DNA from: an uncultured Alphaproteobacteria bacterium
Lineage (GTDB): Bacteria; Pseudomonadota; Alphaproteobacteria; RF32; CAG-239
Length of the DNA stretch: 40,627 nucleotides
Direction of reading: 5' to 3'
Assembly: GCA_949297665.1 (NCBI GenBank)
Contig: CASFTO010000033.1
Location: 1-40,627, forward strand
The notes under the pieces are model-generated. The model made no database searches. It saw only the letters and a program-made list of their open reading frames with translations, and was not told where the DNA came from. The stretch's first letter is position 1; every line of letters starts with the position of its first letter. Positions 25,439-33,451 of this stretch are shown piece by piece. Position numbers and translations under genes: made by a program.

Positions 25439-26830
25439 TTATTTTCTTAAAGCATCAATCAATTTTTGCGGATTAACAATCACCCCCATACCGGCACGAT
25501 AATCTCCTGTTTCAAGAGAGAACTTCCAAAACTCCTCAGACGTCAAATCATTTTTGATACACCTTGCCAATACAAACAATCCACATTCATAAGGCTTGAG
25601 ATAAAACCCCGGAGCCGAAAATGCATAAGCATCTAGTCTATCATTTCTCGCCACTGTGCGACCACCAGCCGGAAAACATAATCTGTTTTTCCAAAATTCA
25701 CTAACTTCTAAAGGAATTTTGGGAGCGTTAGGCATCACTTCATAATCTATCGGATTATCTAAATCTCCACTATAAACACAATGAACACGCCCTTCTGACC
25801 ACAGTTTACCCTCAAACTTCAAATCACCACTGTTTACCCAAATATTTAAGTTCTTTGCCCGTTCAAGAGCTTTTTTCATCTCAGATACACCTTCATCTTG
25901 CTGAAAAACAGGGCTTGTAATTCCCCATAAAATGCAGACCGTATCAATACCGTTTTTCCCTTTTTGCAAAAGTTCCTCATGAATATCACAAATTTTCTGC
26001 AACGCTTGCGCATAATATCGCTGCGTCCGATGATTATTTTCCATCTGTTGCGCCGAAAAATAATAAACATCGGCAAACGGGGCTACTCCACAAGTTTTCC
26101 CCACAAGGGCAGACACCAACGCACCACCATTAGCACCATGTCCCAAATCATCTGAACAAATTCTCTCATAACCTTTCAAATTTTCATGGTATTCTAAATG
26201 GTCACTCAACAGAAAGCCATCAATAACAGCAACCGCACGCCCCTGACCGACAAGATTTTGCCGATGCAAACGACGAATACCAAGTCCTGGATTTTTTCTT
26301 TGCTCCATAAATTTTTGCGGATTAAAGTTTTGAGGCAATTTAGCAACATCTTCCGGCCAACGTGTATACTCATCAAAAGACACAAACAACGGATTCATTT
26401 TTGATAAATCATAATCAGACAAATCAAATCTTTCTAATTGCAAAAAAGGAGAAGCATAACCACTTGGCGATGTCTGAACAAAATTTTCTAGATCTATCCC
26501 CGCCCGATTTTTAATCAAACCAACTTCATAGCGCTCTGCACGAGAATAAACATTCTCTTTTCTTTCATCGCCATAAAGAGGCATAGCTAATGTTTGATTT
26601 TTAGATTTTATCAGCGCTTCGGCGAGTTGCCAATTTTCAGCTTTATTCAAAGCGTTCCAATTATCAAAACCATATTCTTTAGCCACCACATGCTGCATAT
26701 TCATCAACGATAAATCTTTTTTATCACCAAAAACTTCTGCACATCTGGCAACCGCACTTTGTTCATTTTTCTGGAAATTTTTTAATAAAGATTTTGCTTC
26801 CACACGGAAGAATTCAAGATATTTACGCAT
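25439..26830 (-). CDS. Subtilase-like protein lacking a recognisable catalytic Ser
   Basis: A protein of 463 residues from ATG 26830 (AAAGGA 8 nt upstream); a longer open frame to 26962 has no start signals and begins at the predicted promoter. Residues ~1-65 resemble the short motif that often precedes ankyrin repeats (SLMNMQHVVAKEYGFDNW). From ~190 the fold reads as peptidase S8: Asp in AVIDGF (D204), His in GHGANGGALVSALVG (H231), then CGVAPFADVYYF, and a late AFSAPGF. The expected GTSxAxP serine motif is absent; the matching place reads PYECGLFVLARC. No oxyanion Asn is obvious. No signal peptide. It is probably an inactive subtilase or one with altered chemistry, possibly acting as a binding protein. 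Confidence 0.7.
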   Translation of the reverse strand: MRKYLEFFRVEAKSLLKNFQKNEQSAVARCAEVFGDKKDLSLMNMQHVVAKEYGFDNWNALNKAENWQLAEALIKSKNQTLAMPLYGDERKENVYSRAERYEVGLIKNRAGIDLENFVQTSPSGYASPFLQLERFDLSDYDLSKMNPLFVSFDEYTRWPEDVAKLPQNFNPQKFMEQRKNPGLGIRRLHRQNLVGQGRAVAVIDGFLLSDHLEYHENLKGYERICSDDLGHGANGGALVSALVGKTCGVAPFADVYYFSAQQMENNHRTQRYYAQALQKICDIHEELLQKGKNGIDTVCILWGITSPVFQQDEGVSEMKKALERAKNLNIWVNSGDLKFEGKLWSEGRVHCVYSGDLDNPIDYEVMPNAPKIPLEVSEFWKNRLCFPAGGRTVARNDRLDAYAFSAPGFYLKPYECGLFVLARCIKNDLTSEEFWKFSLETGDYRAGMGVIVNPQKLIDALRK

Positions 26831-26902
26831 ACCAATTCCTTTCTGATAACTTACCACTTTGCCTGTCCGATGAGCAGAATAAGTCATCTCAAGAAATCTA
26901 TG

Positions 26903-26954
26903 TAAAAAACAACAACGGCAACGAACCCTTTGGCGGACAATCCGAGCGTTTGCC
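26903..26954 (-). promoter_or_regulatory. Attenuator-like hairpin in the subtilase-like leader
   Basis: In the minus-strand leader GGCAAACG pairs with CGTTGCC (one bulged A; plus-strand 26917-26923 with 26947-26954), enclosing CGGA-ttg-TCCG. It is followed by GTTGTTGTTTTTT. This is the layout of an intrinsic terminator inside a 5' leader, about 70 nt before the ATG. Confidence 0.4.
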
Positions 26955-26968
26955 AAGCTCATACTCAG

Positions 26969-26997
26969 CTTATACCAAAAAACTTAAGCAAAGTCAA
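26969..26997 (-). promoter_or_regulatory. Promoter of the subtilase-like gene
   Basis: On the minus strand TTGACT, 17-bp spacer, TATAAG (26969-26974). The start near 26961 gives a ~130-nt leader. Confidence 0.65.
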
Positions 26998-27033
26998 GCC
27001 TACACATATTTAAAAAATCAAACCAGTTCCAAT

Positions 27034-27504
27034 TTAGTTAGCATAACTTTCAATAATCGTCTCAACCTGACTTTTAACTTCCCATGGATTATCCACCGCC
27101 GTAAACCGAACTTTAGCCGTTCCGGTTCCAGAAAACATCAACATGCCATACCCTAAGAGCCTCCCCAATATTGATTGCTTAATTTCAACAGACTCAATTT
27201 TGCTAGTTTTCAGTTCCTGTGTTTTAACACTAATAATTCCCTTCTTAAAAATCACACGTTTATTTGTAAGCACCATTTCAATTGTAGCCAAACGTAAATA
27301 GTCATAAACAGCCCATAATACCACCGCACCAACAAAAATCTGAGCTTCTATACTTTGGCGCCATGTAGCATCAAACAACCAAAGCAAAACTAATAAAAAA
27401 GCCAGAAGACATAAAAACCAAGTAAACAGATAGTTTATCCAGTGCAGCCGAACTTTCCCTTTAATTTCTTCTCCTTGAGATAATGTACCTTCAACATATG
27501 ACAT
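27034..27504 (-). CDS. Membrane-anchored bacterial PH-domain protein (YdbS-like)
   Basis: A protein of 156 residues. Two adjacent transmembrane helices (about residues 25-45 and 53-72) are followed by a bPH_2 (DUF304-type) domain with the typical pattern VLTNKRVIFKKGIISVKTQE, then LKTSKIESVEIKQSILGRLLGYG and a TAVDNPWEV segment. Such domains form small beta sandwiches on the cytoplasmic membrane face; their roles are mostly unknown. AGGAGG lies 6 nt before the ATG. Own promoter; no distinct terminator downstream. Confidence 0.85.
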   Translation of the reverse strand: MSYVEGTLSQGEEIKGKVRLHWINYLFTWFLCLLAFLLVLLWLFDATWRQSIEAQIFVGAVVLWAVYDYLRLATIEMVLTNKRVIFKKGIISVKTQELKTSKIESVEIKQSILGRLLGYGMLMFSGTGTAKVRFTAVDNPWEVKSQVETIIESYAN

Positions 27505-27531
27505 TGGTGCCTCCTAAATTTGAACACTTTA

Positions 27532-27559
27532 AATATAAATCATCTCTCAAATTTATCAA
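27532..27559 (-). promoter_or_regulatory. Promoter of the PH-domain gene
   Basis: On the minus strand TTGATA, 16-bp spacer, TATATT (27532-27537), ~25 nt before ATG 27504. Confidence 0.5.
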
Positions 27560-27591
27560 TCATTTTATCGCAACTCAACAAAATAACAAAA

Positions 27592-28230
27592 CTACTCATT
27601 TGCTTGATACTGACGAATAATTTGTTCAAAAAAAGGAAGAGTAATATTTTTAACCACATCAAAATGTCCATAAAAATCTCTTAAATGTTGCTTCAATTCC
27701 ACTTGAATCACGTTAGGCTTATTATAAAATTTTTGATACCTTCCGGTTAACCCTATTTTTCCCATATAATTCGGATGATTAATGACCGCTTTCAGCCCAA
27801 ATTGATGTGCAATATTCACTATATCCTGCAAATATGGATACCCCTCTTCAGAAAACTCTCCCGTACCAAAACAAATATCATAACCAACATCTTGATTAAA
27901 TCCATGAATATCTAAAAAATAATGTTCTCCGAGATTTTTTTGCACAACACAATCAGAAATCAACGCTTTAAAAGGAGTATATTTTGTGCGAATTAACGTT
28001 GATACATAATGCTTTTCGCCCAGATATTGAACAAGAGCTCCGGTATACAAATCCGCCATTTTCTCTCTTTTAGCCACAAAACTGCGCGTAGAATGCGGTG
28101 CAGACAAAATCAATAAAGAAGAGCGATCAGTAAATTCAAAAATCTCTTCACACAGTTCGTCCCCATGCGAATTATTCTGCATAAATCGTTCATTATATTT
28201 TTTAAGCAATTCTTTTATCCCTGTCCCCAT
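27592..28230 (-). CDS. N-formylglutamate amidohydrolase-like protein
   Basis: A protein of 212 residues from ATG 28230. The open frame extends to 28284, but that part contains the -10 box (28276-28281), so the upstream codons cannot be translated from this promoter. AGAGGA precedes the ATG by ~12 nt. Motifs of the FGase (HutG-like) fold: LLILSAPHSTR near the N-terminus, a metal-binding-like HYFLDIHGFNQD, and NHPNYMGKIGLTGRY, a substrate-arginine-like segment. The family hydrolyses N-formyl-L-glutamate or related amides using a metal. No histidine-catabolism genes are nearby, so the true substrate may differ. Confidence 0.65.
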   Translation of the reverse strand: MGTGIKELLKKYNERFMQNNSHGDELCEEIFEFTDRSSLLILSAPHSTRSFVAKREKMADLYTGALVQYLGEKHYVSTLIRTKYTPFKALISDCVVQKNLGEHYFLDIHGFNQDVGYDICFGTGEFSEEGYPYLQDIVNIAHQFGLKAVINHPNYMGKIGLTGRYQKFYNKPNVIQVELKQHLRDFYGHFDVVKNITLPFFEQIIRQYQANE

Positions 28231-28275
28231 CGTCGCAACAGTTCCTCTACAACCAAATTTTCTACATGCACTTAT

Positions 28276-28315
28276 ATTATACAAAAGTTAAACTTTATAT
28301 TTTAAGATAAAGTTT
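28276..28315. promoter_or_regulatory. Divergent promoter region with inverted repeat
   Basis: A minus-strand -10 TATAAT (28276-28281) lies beside a perfect inverted repeat AAACTTTAT-8 nt-ATAAAGTTT (28290-28315). On the plus side TATAAC (28315-28320) could be the -10 for the HIT operon. The repeat lies where an operator controlling both directions would be. Confidence 0.5.
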
Positions 28316-28342
28316 ATAACTAAACAACTTCAGGAAAATAAA

Positions 28343-28762
28343 ATGAACTCTTGCCGTTTTTGCAAACCATTAGGTGATGGCGATCATCAGTTTATAAAAA
28401 GATTCGCCTGCGGAAATTTATATCTCAATAAGAGCCAGCATTATTATGGCTACCTCATTTATATATACCATAAACACGTTAAAGATTTTTCAGAAATTGA
28501 TGAGGCAGATTTATTACAAGTTCACCAAGACTTACTGTATATAACCCAAGTCGTCAAAAGAGTTTTCCCGGAAACAGATTTAATTAATATCGCTTCACTA
28601 CAAAATGTTGTTCGTCATCTGCATTGGCATATAATTCCACGGCGAGAAGGCGATGCAAATTGGGGCGGTCCACCATGGCCTCATGATAAAATTAAATTAT
28701 CTCAAGAAGAAATGAATAAAATTATCCAACGCTATCAAGAAGAATTTAATCGGGATAACTAA
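28343..28762 (+). CDS. HIT-family hydrolase/transferase
   Basis: A protein of 139 residues, standard HIT size. The nucleotide-phosphate-binding histidine triad HLHWH is at residues 92-96, with the middle His the usual nucleophile, followed by IIPR. An N-terminal CRFC replaces the C-x-F-C start common in the family. HIT proteins hydrolyse or transfer nucleoside monophosphates (dinucleotides, AMP conjugates). SD CAGGAAA lies ~7 nt before the ATG. First gene of a three-gene run; the next starts 3 nt after its stop. Confidence 0.9.
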   Translation: MNSCRFCKPLGDGDHQFIKRFACGNLYLNKSQHYYGYLIYIYHKHVKDFSEIDEADLLQVHQDLLYITQVVKRVFPETDLINIASLQNVVRHLHWHIIPRREGDANWGGPPWPHDKIKLSQEEMNKIIQRYQEEFNRDN

Positions 28763-28765
28763 TAA

Positions 28766-29968
28766 ATGTCTGAAAAAACAAACAAGAACCCTTATGTTCT
28801 TATTATCACAAATTGCATAAACAAGATTTACGACATTTTTCTTGGTATGTTTATCGTATCGTTTTTATTTCGACATACCAAAGAAAGTATTACCGATATT
28901 AGTATTTACCATCTAATATGCTATATTTTTGTAGCTCTCCTAGCCTATTTTACCGGAAATTGGATAAAACGCGGCAATCGACTATTGATGTACCAATTAG
29001 GAATAATTACAACATTCATCGGTTTCATGTTTTTTATTTATTTACAAAACAACCTTGTAAATTATATTCCACTTTGCGGAATTGTATATGGCATCATCAT
29101 GTCGTTCAAAGCTTTTCCTTTCAATCTGATAGTAACAGATAATATTCCGGCATCACAAATGATAGCATTTAAGGGTTATTTAGAAAGCATAAAAAACTTT
29201 ATTCGCATAGCATCACCACTTATATTAGGATTTTTTCTTACCTTTGACTCTTATTTCAAAACTGTAACTTTTTTAGCCTTTCTATCTGTTGTTGAGTTCA
29301 TTTCATTTAGTTGCATTAAAGCTCCGGCAAGAAAAGAACTGCCTTGCATGGATATAAAAACCTTTTGGCAAAAGACCAAAAATCTTACCTATGTCAGACA
29401 ACTATATAAAATCGAGTTCTGCCGAGGAATGACGATTGATGGAACCCTGAGCACTTTAATAACAATTTATACAATTTATCTATTTAAGACAGATTTCAAC
29501 TTAGGTATAATCAGTTCTTCATTCTATGGTATAACAATGCTACTCAATCTTTTCTTTGGTCGCTATTGCAAATATAGTCATTTTGTACGGATACTAATGC
29601 TAGCCGCCATTTTAGTCATATCTTCAGTACTTATATTTATTTTTGCTCCGAATAAAGTCAGTTTTATTCTTTATAATTTCTGTTTTATTGTTGTTACACA
29701 ATTTATGCGCGTTATCGTCGATATTAATATGTTCAATGTATCTAACCTTCCAGAAGTTATTGAATATAAAAATGAATATTTTGTAATCAGAGAGTTATTT
29801 TTAGGCTTAGGACGCATCATCAGTTATATGATGCTTTTGTTTTTTGGGCTGTATGGCAATTTTGAAATACTGCAATACTTTCTACTATTTTTAACAATAT
29901 TTGTTGCGTTAATGAGCCTCAACGGCATTCGCCTAAATCATTATTTTGACAAGTGTAGCAAATTTTAG
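28766..29968 (+). CDS. MFS-type membrane transporter
   Basis: A protein of 400 residues with about 12 hydrophobic helices and a polar central loop near residues 190-210, the length and symmetry of the major facilitator superfamily. The motif A loop is weak (YFTGNWIKRGNRLLMYQLG resembles the G-x-x-x-D-R-x-G-R-R loop). No family-specific signature is clear, so the substrate cannot be assigned. Start is ATG 28766, 3 nt after the HIT gene, and the kinase begins 15 nt after its stop, so the three are co-transcribed and may handle one metabolite, perhaps a nucleoside or sugar. Confidence 0.75.
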   Translation: MSEKTNKNPYVLIITNCINKIYDIFLGMFIVSFLFRHTKESITDISIYHLICYIFVALLAYFTGNWIKRGNRLLMYQLGIITTFIGFMFFIYLQNNLVNYIPLCGIVYGIIMSFKAFPFNLIVTDNIPASQMIAFKGYLESIKNFIRIASPLILGFFLTFDSYFKTVTFLAFLSVVEFISFSCIKAPARKELPCMDIKTFWQKTKNLTYVRQLYKIEFCRGMTIDGTLSTLITIYTIYLFKTDFNLGIISSSFYGITMLLNLFFGRYCKYSHFVRILMLAAILVISSVLIFIFAPNKVSFILYNFCFIVVTQFMRVIVDINMFNVSNLPEVIEYKNEYFVIRELFLGLGRIISYMMLLFFGLYGNFEILQYFLLFLTIFVALMSLNGIRLNHYFDKCSKF

Positions 29969-29983
29969 TAATATAGACAAGAT

Positions 29984-30550
29984 ATGAAAAAAACTATAGA
30001 TAACATCTGTAATACTGTTTTAAGAGGCAAATATAAGTTTATTTTGGTTTCCGGCAATGGTGGCGCCGGAAAATCTACCTTTGCAAAAATATTACAAGAA
30101 AAATTAGAGCTTGCCGGCAAAACTGTCCACATTATAAGTACTGATGATTATATGAAAGATAAAGCATATCGTAAAAATAACTTCATTACATATAATGACA
30201 AAAGCGGAAAACCTAAAACGGCTTACATTGCTTCGACCTTTCCCGAAGCCTATAATTACCAATATTTAGACAACGCAATTCATTCTAAAAATGCAGATAT
30301 AATAATTGTTGAAGGTATCGGTGTTGCTCTTATTATCGATAGCTTTGAAAACGCATATAAAATTTTTATGCAAGTAGATAAAGAAACGGAATATAAAAGA
30401 AGAGTTCAAAGAGCAAGAGCCGGAGCCAATTTAACAAGAGAGAGAATGGAGATAAGATACGAACAGTTTGAGCTATTTATTCTTCCTTTGGCAGATAAAT
30501 TTGATTTGAAATTAATTTCTCAAGATGATTTTTCGTATTCTCTGGTTTAA
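29984..30550 (+). CDS. P-loop kinase, uridine-kinase/phosphoribulokinase-like
   Basis: A protein of 188 residues. Walker A GNGGAGKST at 24-32, a catalytic-type acidic pair D54-D55 in STDDYM, a Walker B-like strand DIIIVEGIGVAL, and a lid-like Arg run RRVQRARAGANLTRER. This is the layout of the uridine kinase / phosphoribulokinase / pantothenate kinase group, which phosphorylate small sugars or nucleosides. The exact substrate cannot be told. It is third in the HIT-MFS-kinase run, consistent with uptake followed by phosphorylation (inference). Confidence 0.75.
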   Translation: MKKTIDNICNTVLRGKYKFILVSGNGGAGKSTFAKILQEKLELAGKTVHIISTDDYMKDKAYRKNNFITYNDKSGKPKTAYIASTFPEAYNYQYLDNAIHSKNADIIIVEGIGVALIIDSFENAYKIFMQVDKETEYKRRVQRARAGANLTRERMEIRYEQFELFILPLADKFDLKLISQDDFSYSLV

Positions 30551-30677
30551 TTATAAGATATTTCACTTAACTATAGAGATTTCTCCACGCCATATAAGCG
30601 GAAAAATAAACTCTTTAAATATAGATGAAGCCTTAGATAATCTTTATAAAACATTTAGGAAATTCATAAGCGAATAA
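30525..30677 (+). pseudogene. Possible short ORF or gene remnant after the kinase
   Basis: A 50-codon frame from ATG 30525, overlapping the kinase end by 26 nt in the +1 frame, reads protein-like (ending LDNLYKTFRKFISE, amphipathic). There is no ribosome site at its ATG. It may be a decayed fragment or chance. Confidence 0.25.
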
Positions 30678-30735
30678 AACATGCATATTATCCATCTTCA
30701 TTTCCCAATCACACATAGACAGCTTTTCTTAATAC

Positions 30736-30768
30736 AAAAAAGGCAAGGTAAATAAACCCTGCCTTTTT
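30736..30768. terminator. Terminator of the ribosomal operon
   Basis: Stem AAAAAGGCAAGG / CCCTGCCTTTTT with one mismatch. T runs lie on both sides. It lies 23 nt beyond the rplO stop and can also stop the convergent kinase transcript. Confidence 0.85.
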
Positions 30769-30790
30769 CTAAATAAAGTATGCGCTAAAA

Positions 30791-31246
30791 TTAAGCGTTA
30801 ACAGTAACTTTACCGCCAGCTTTTTCAACAGCTTCAACAGCTGCCTTAGAAGCTGAATCAACAGTAATGTTGATAGCTGCAGTCAAAGCACCTCTAGCCA
30901 ACAAACGAATACCGTCCATTTCTTTAGAAACCAACTTAGAAGCCAACAAAGATTCTTTATTGATTTCAGCAGCATTCAATTTACCAGCATCAATAGCTTT
31001 TTGGATTGTATCCAAATTGATAACAGCAAAAGTCTTAGCAAACGGATTTTTGAAACCACGTTTCGGCAATCTACGATAGATAGGCATCTGTCCACCTTCA
31101 AAACCGTGAACAGCAACACCTGAACGAGATTTTTGACCTTTCTGACCACGACCAGCAGTTTTACCTTTACCGCTTCCGATACCGCGACCAACGCGAATAC
31201 GGTTTTTAGTAGCGCCTTCATTATCTCTTAATTCATTTAATTTCAT
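30791..31246 (-). CDS. rplO: 50S ribosomal protein L15
   Basis: A protein of 151 residues from ATG 31246; AAAGGTGA lies 6-7 nt upstream, so the GTG at 31255 is part of the ribosome site. N-terminal [20 protein letters not shown] and the Gly/Arg/Lys-rich [18 protein letters not shown] loop are characteristic. It binds 23S rRNA and helps late large-subunit assembly. It is the last gene of this operon: a terminator follows and secY is absent. A 108-nt spacer with strong RNA structure separates it from rpmD. Confidence 0.97.
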   Translation of the reverse strand: MKLNELRDNEGATKNRIRVGRGIGSGKGKTAGRGQKGQKSRSGVAVHGFEGGQMPIYRRLPKRGFKNPFAKTFAVINLDTIQKAIDAGKLNAAEINKESLLASKLVSKEMDGIRLLARGALTAAINITVDSASKAAVEAVEKAGGKVTVNA

Positions 31247-31288
31247 TTTATTCACCTTTTACAAAAACTCAAAATAAAATCAAAAACA

Positions 31289-31354
31289 CTTGCTACGGGC
31301 TAACCTCAACAGCTTGGGGCAGAGCGGTAAAAACCGCTCAACGCCCGACTGCAA
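31289..31354 (-). promoter_or_regulatory. Structured intercistronic RNA between rpmD and rplO
   Basis: Minus-strand transcript elements: outer stem TTGC...GCAA (31351-31354 with 31290-31293) and CGGGC / GCCCG (31343-31347 with 31296-31300); inner perfect hairpin GAGCGGT-tttt-ACCGCTC (31322-31339); second hairpin between CCCCAA and TTGAGG (31316-31304 region). Together these make a three-way junction. Alternatively GGGC (31343-31346) can pair with the GCCC directly after the hairpin (31317-31320), giving one long stem instead. No T run follows, so it is not a simple terminator. It could be a binding site for a ribosomal protein. Confidence 0.55.
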
Positions 31355-31540
31355 TTATTCTTCAACTTTAATGAGGTGAGCTACCTTATTAATCATACCT
31401 CTAACAGCTGGAGTATCTTCCAAAACAGAAGTTCTGCCAACTTTGTTTAAGCCCAAACCTTTCAAAGTAGCAATTTGCTCTTTGCCGTGGCCGATGGAAC
31501 TTTTAACTTGAGTAACTTTAACAGTTTTTTTAGCAACCAT
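31355..31540 (-). CDS. rpmD: 50S ribosomal protein L30
   Basis: A protein of 61 residues, the short bacterial form. [20 protein letters not shown] followed by [20 protein letters not shown] is diagnostic. It starts 2 nt after rpsE stops, so it is translated in close succession. Large-subunit protein of the peripheral 23S domain; not essential in all bacteria. It lies directly upstream of the structured spacer. Confidence 0.96.
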   Translation of the reverse strand: MVAKKTVKVTQVKSSIGHGKEQIATLKGLGLNKVGRTSVLEDTPAVRGMINKVAHLIKVEE

Positions 31541-31542
31541 GA

Positions 31543-32109
31543 TTAAGCCTCCTCTTTTTCCATCTTAACGTTAGAAGTATTTTCGCGGCGACTTACGATA
31601 TCACCAACTTTTTTGCCACGTTTAGCAGCAACCATACGCGGACTGCTGATAGATTGAAGTGCAGCAAAAGTTGCTTTAATCATATTGTAAGGGTTATTAG
31701 AACCCAAAGATTTAGCAACAACGTCTTGTACACCCAAAACTTCAAATACAGCACGCATAGGACCACCGGCAATCACACCAGTACCGGCAGGAGCAGTTCT
31801 CAAAACAACCTTACCAGCACCAAAGCGACCAGCAATATCGTGGTGTAAAGTTCTGCCTTCACGCAAAGGAATGCGAACCATGTTCTTTTTAGCTTCGTTA
31901 GTAGCTTTAACAATAGCTTCAGGAACTTCAGCTGCTTTACCGGAACCAAAGCCGATACGACCTTTTTGATCACCTACAACAACCAAAGCCGCAAAAGACA
32001 TAGTACGACCACCTTTTACAGTTTTAGCTACACGGTTTACGAAAACGAGTTTCTCAACCAATTCTTCTTTTTTATCCGCCTTATTATGACGATCTAAAGA
32101 TTGTGCCAT
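31543..32109 (-). CDS. rpsE: 30S ribosomal protein S5
   Basis: A protein of 188 residues. The N-terminal double-stranded RNA-binding part shows [19 protein letters not shown] and [15 protein letters not shown]; the C-terminal part shows [18 protein letters not shown]. It is needed for decoding accuracy at the mRNA entry side. A short C-terminal extension after [12 protein letters not shown] is lineage-typical. SD AGGAGG precedes the ATG. Confidence 0.97.
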   Translation of the reverse strand: MAQSLDRHNKADKKEELVEKLVFVNRVAKTVKGGRTMSFAALVVVGDQKGRIGFGSGKAAEVPEAIVKATNEAKKNMVRIPLREGRTLHHDIAGRFGAGKVVLRTAPAGTGVIAGGPMRAVFEVLGVQDVVAKSLGSNNPYNMIKATFAALQSISSPRMVAAKRGKKVGDIVSRRENTSNVKMEKEEA

Positions 32110-32118
32110 GATAACCTC

Positions 32119-32481
32119 CTAAAATTTCAACCCGGCTTCACGGGCAGAATCTGCCAGAGCCTTCACGCGACCATGGTAAACATAACCGCCACGATCAAAC
32201 ACAACTTCGCTGACGCCATTTTTAACAGCACGTTCAGCCACTACTTTACCAACATACTGAGCAGCTTCAATATTAGAAGATTTAGTAATATTGGCTCTTA
32301 CTTCTTTATCCAAGGTAGAAGCAGAAGCAACTGTAGCACCTTTAGCGTCATCAATAACTTGCGCATAGATATGTTTTCCGCTACGAAATACAGACAATCT
32401 CATCTTTCCATTCGCAGCAGCTTTCAAAGCCGTTCTAACACGAGCTTTTCTTTTTTCATATAATTTCTTTGGTGTATTCAT
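32119..32481 (-). CDS. rplR: 50S ribosomal protein L18
   Basis: A protein of 120 residues. [40 protein letters not shown] and [19 protein letters not shown] are standard L18 motifs. It binds 5S rRNA with L5 and L25 in the central protuberance. It is 9 nt upstream of rpsE. Confidence 0.97.
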   Translation of the reverse strand: MNTPKKLYEKRKARVRTALKAAANGKMRLSVFRSGKHIYAQVIDDAKGATVASASTLDKEVRANITKSSNIEAAQYVGKVVAERAVKNGVSEVVFDRGGYVYHGRVKALADSAREAGLKF

Positions 32482-32492
32482 TGCTTTACATC

Positions 32493-33029
32493 CTATTTCT
32501 TCTTACCTTCTTTACGACGTACATATTCGCCATCAACACGGATACCTTTTCCTTTATAAGGTTCAGGTTTTCTGTATTTACGAATTTCAGCCGCAACCTG
32601 ACCTACTAATTGTTTGTCAACACCGCTAACTTTCAAAGTTGTAGGAGTTTCGCAAACAATAGTAATGCCATTTGGTGTTTCAAACGGAACATCGTGAGAA
32701 AAGCCCAATGTAAGAACTAATTTTTTACCTTCCATACGAGCCTTATAACCCACACCGTTCAACTCAATGCTCTTGCTGTAACCGGCACTTACACCTTTTA
32801 CCAAAGAGTTAATTTGAGCTCTGGTTGTACCCCAAAGAGTCCTAGCCGTACGGCTTTGAGAATGCGGAGTAACAACAATTTTGCCTTCATTGAGTTCAAC
32901 ATTAACGTGAGAATCATCATAAGCAAAGCTTAATTCACCTAATTTTCCTTTAACGTTAACAACATTCCCATTAATGGATGCGCTAACACCTTCCGGGATA
33001 ATTACAGGATATTTTCCAACTCTTGACAT
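32493..33029 (-). CDS. rplF: 50S ribosomal protein L6
   Basis: A protein of 178 residues, standard. [20 protein letters not shown] at the N-terminus and the C-terminal RNA-binding [20 protein letters not shown] are diagnostic. It sits near the factor-binding centre of the large subunit. It begins 11 nt after rpsH. Confidence 0.98.
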   Translation of the reverse strand: MSRVGKYPVIIPEGVSASINGNVVNVKGKLGELSFAYDDSHVNVELNEGKIVVTPHSQSRTARTLWGTTRAQINSLVKGVSAGYSKSIELNGVGYKARMEGKKLVLTLGFSHDVPFETPNGITIVCETPTTLKVSGVDKQLVGQVAAEIRKYRKPEPYKGKGIRVDGEYVRRKEGKKK

Positions 33030-33040
33030 CCGCTATCTCC

Positions 33041-33439
33041 CTAGAAAACTTGGCACAAGATTTCGCCGCCGACATTAGCTTTTCTGGCTTCGTTATCGCT
33101 CATAACACCTTTCGGAGTAGAAACGATAGAAATACCGAGGCCATTATAAACTCTAGGCAGGTCTCTAACACTGGAATATACACGACGTCCCGGAGTGGAA
33201 ACGCGATAAATTTCAGTAATTACACTTGTACCCTCATGATACTTTAATTGAATACGAAGTTCATCAACACCAGGACGAACGTTAGTTTTTTCATAACCAG
33301 CGATATATCCTTCTCTTTTCAAAACTTCCAATACATTTTCACGCAAGCGAGAAGCAGGTGATACAACATCACTTTTCTTCGCTCTTTGTGCGTTTCTAAT
33401 GCGTGCGAGCATATCGCCCAAAGGATCAGTCATAGACAT
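33041..33439 (-). CDS. rpsH: 30S ribosomal protein S8
   Basis: A protein of 132 residues. [20 protein letters not shown], the middle [13 protein letters not shown] and the C-terminal [20 protein letters not shown] identify S8. It is a primary 16S rRNA binder of the central domain; in E. coli it also represses spc mRNA, but no obvious S8-site mimic was identified here by eye. Confidence 0.98.
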   Translation of the reverse strand: MSMTDPLGDMLARIRNAQRAKKSDVVSPASRLRENVLEVLKREGYIAGYEKTNVRPGVDELRIQLKYHEGTSVITEIYRVSTPGRRVYSSVRDLPRVYNGLGISIVSTPKGVMSDNEARKANVGGEILCQVF

Positions 33440-33451
33440 AATATCATCTCC

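Noticed and set aside
26831..26962. N-terminal extension of the subtilase-like protein by 44 codons
   Set aside because: No start signal; the frame runs up to the predicted transcription start and yields a Cys/Arg-rich segment unlike the rest. ATG 26830 has a proper ribosome site.
28231..28284. Upstream start of the FGase-like gene
   Set aside because: The segment contains the TATAAT -10 box, so it precedes the transcript start.
31322..31339. GAGCGGT hairpin as an intrinsic terminator between rpmD and rplO
   Set aside because: No T run follows on the minus strand, and termination here would cut off rplO.
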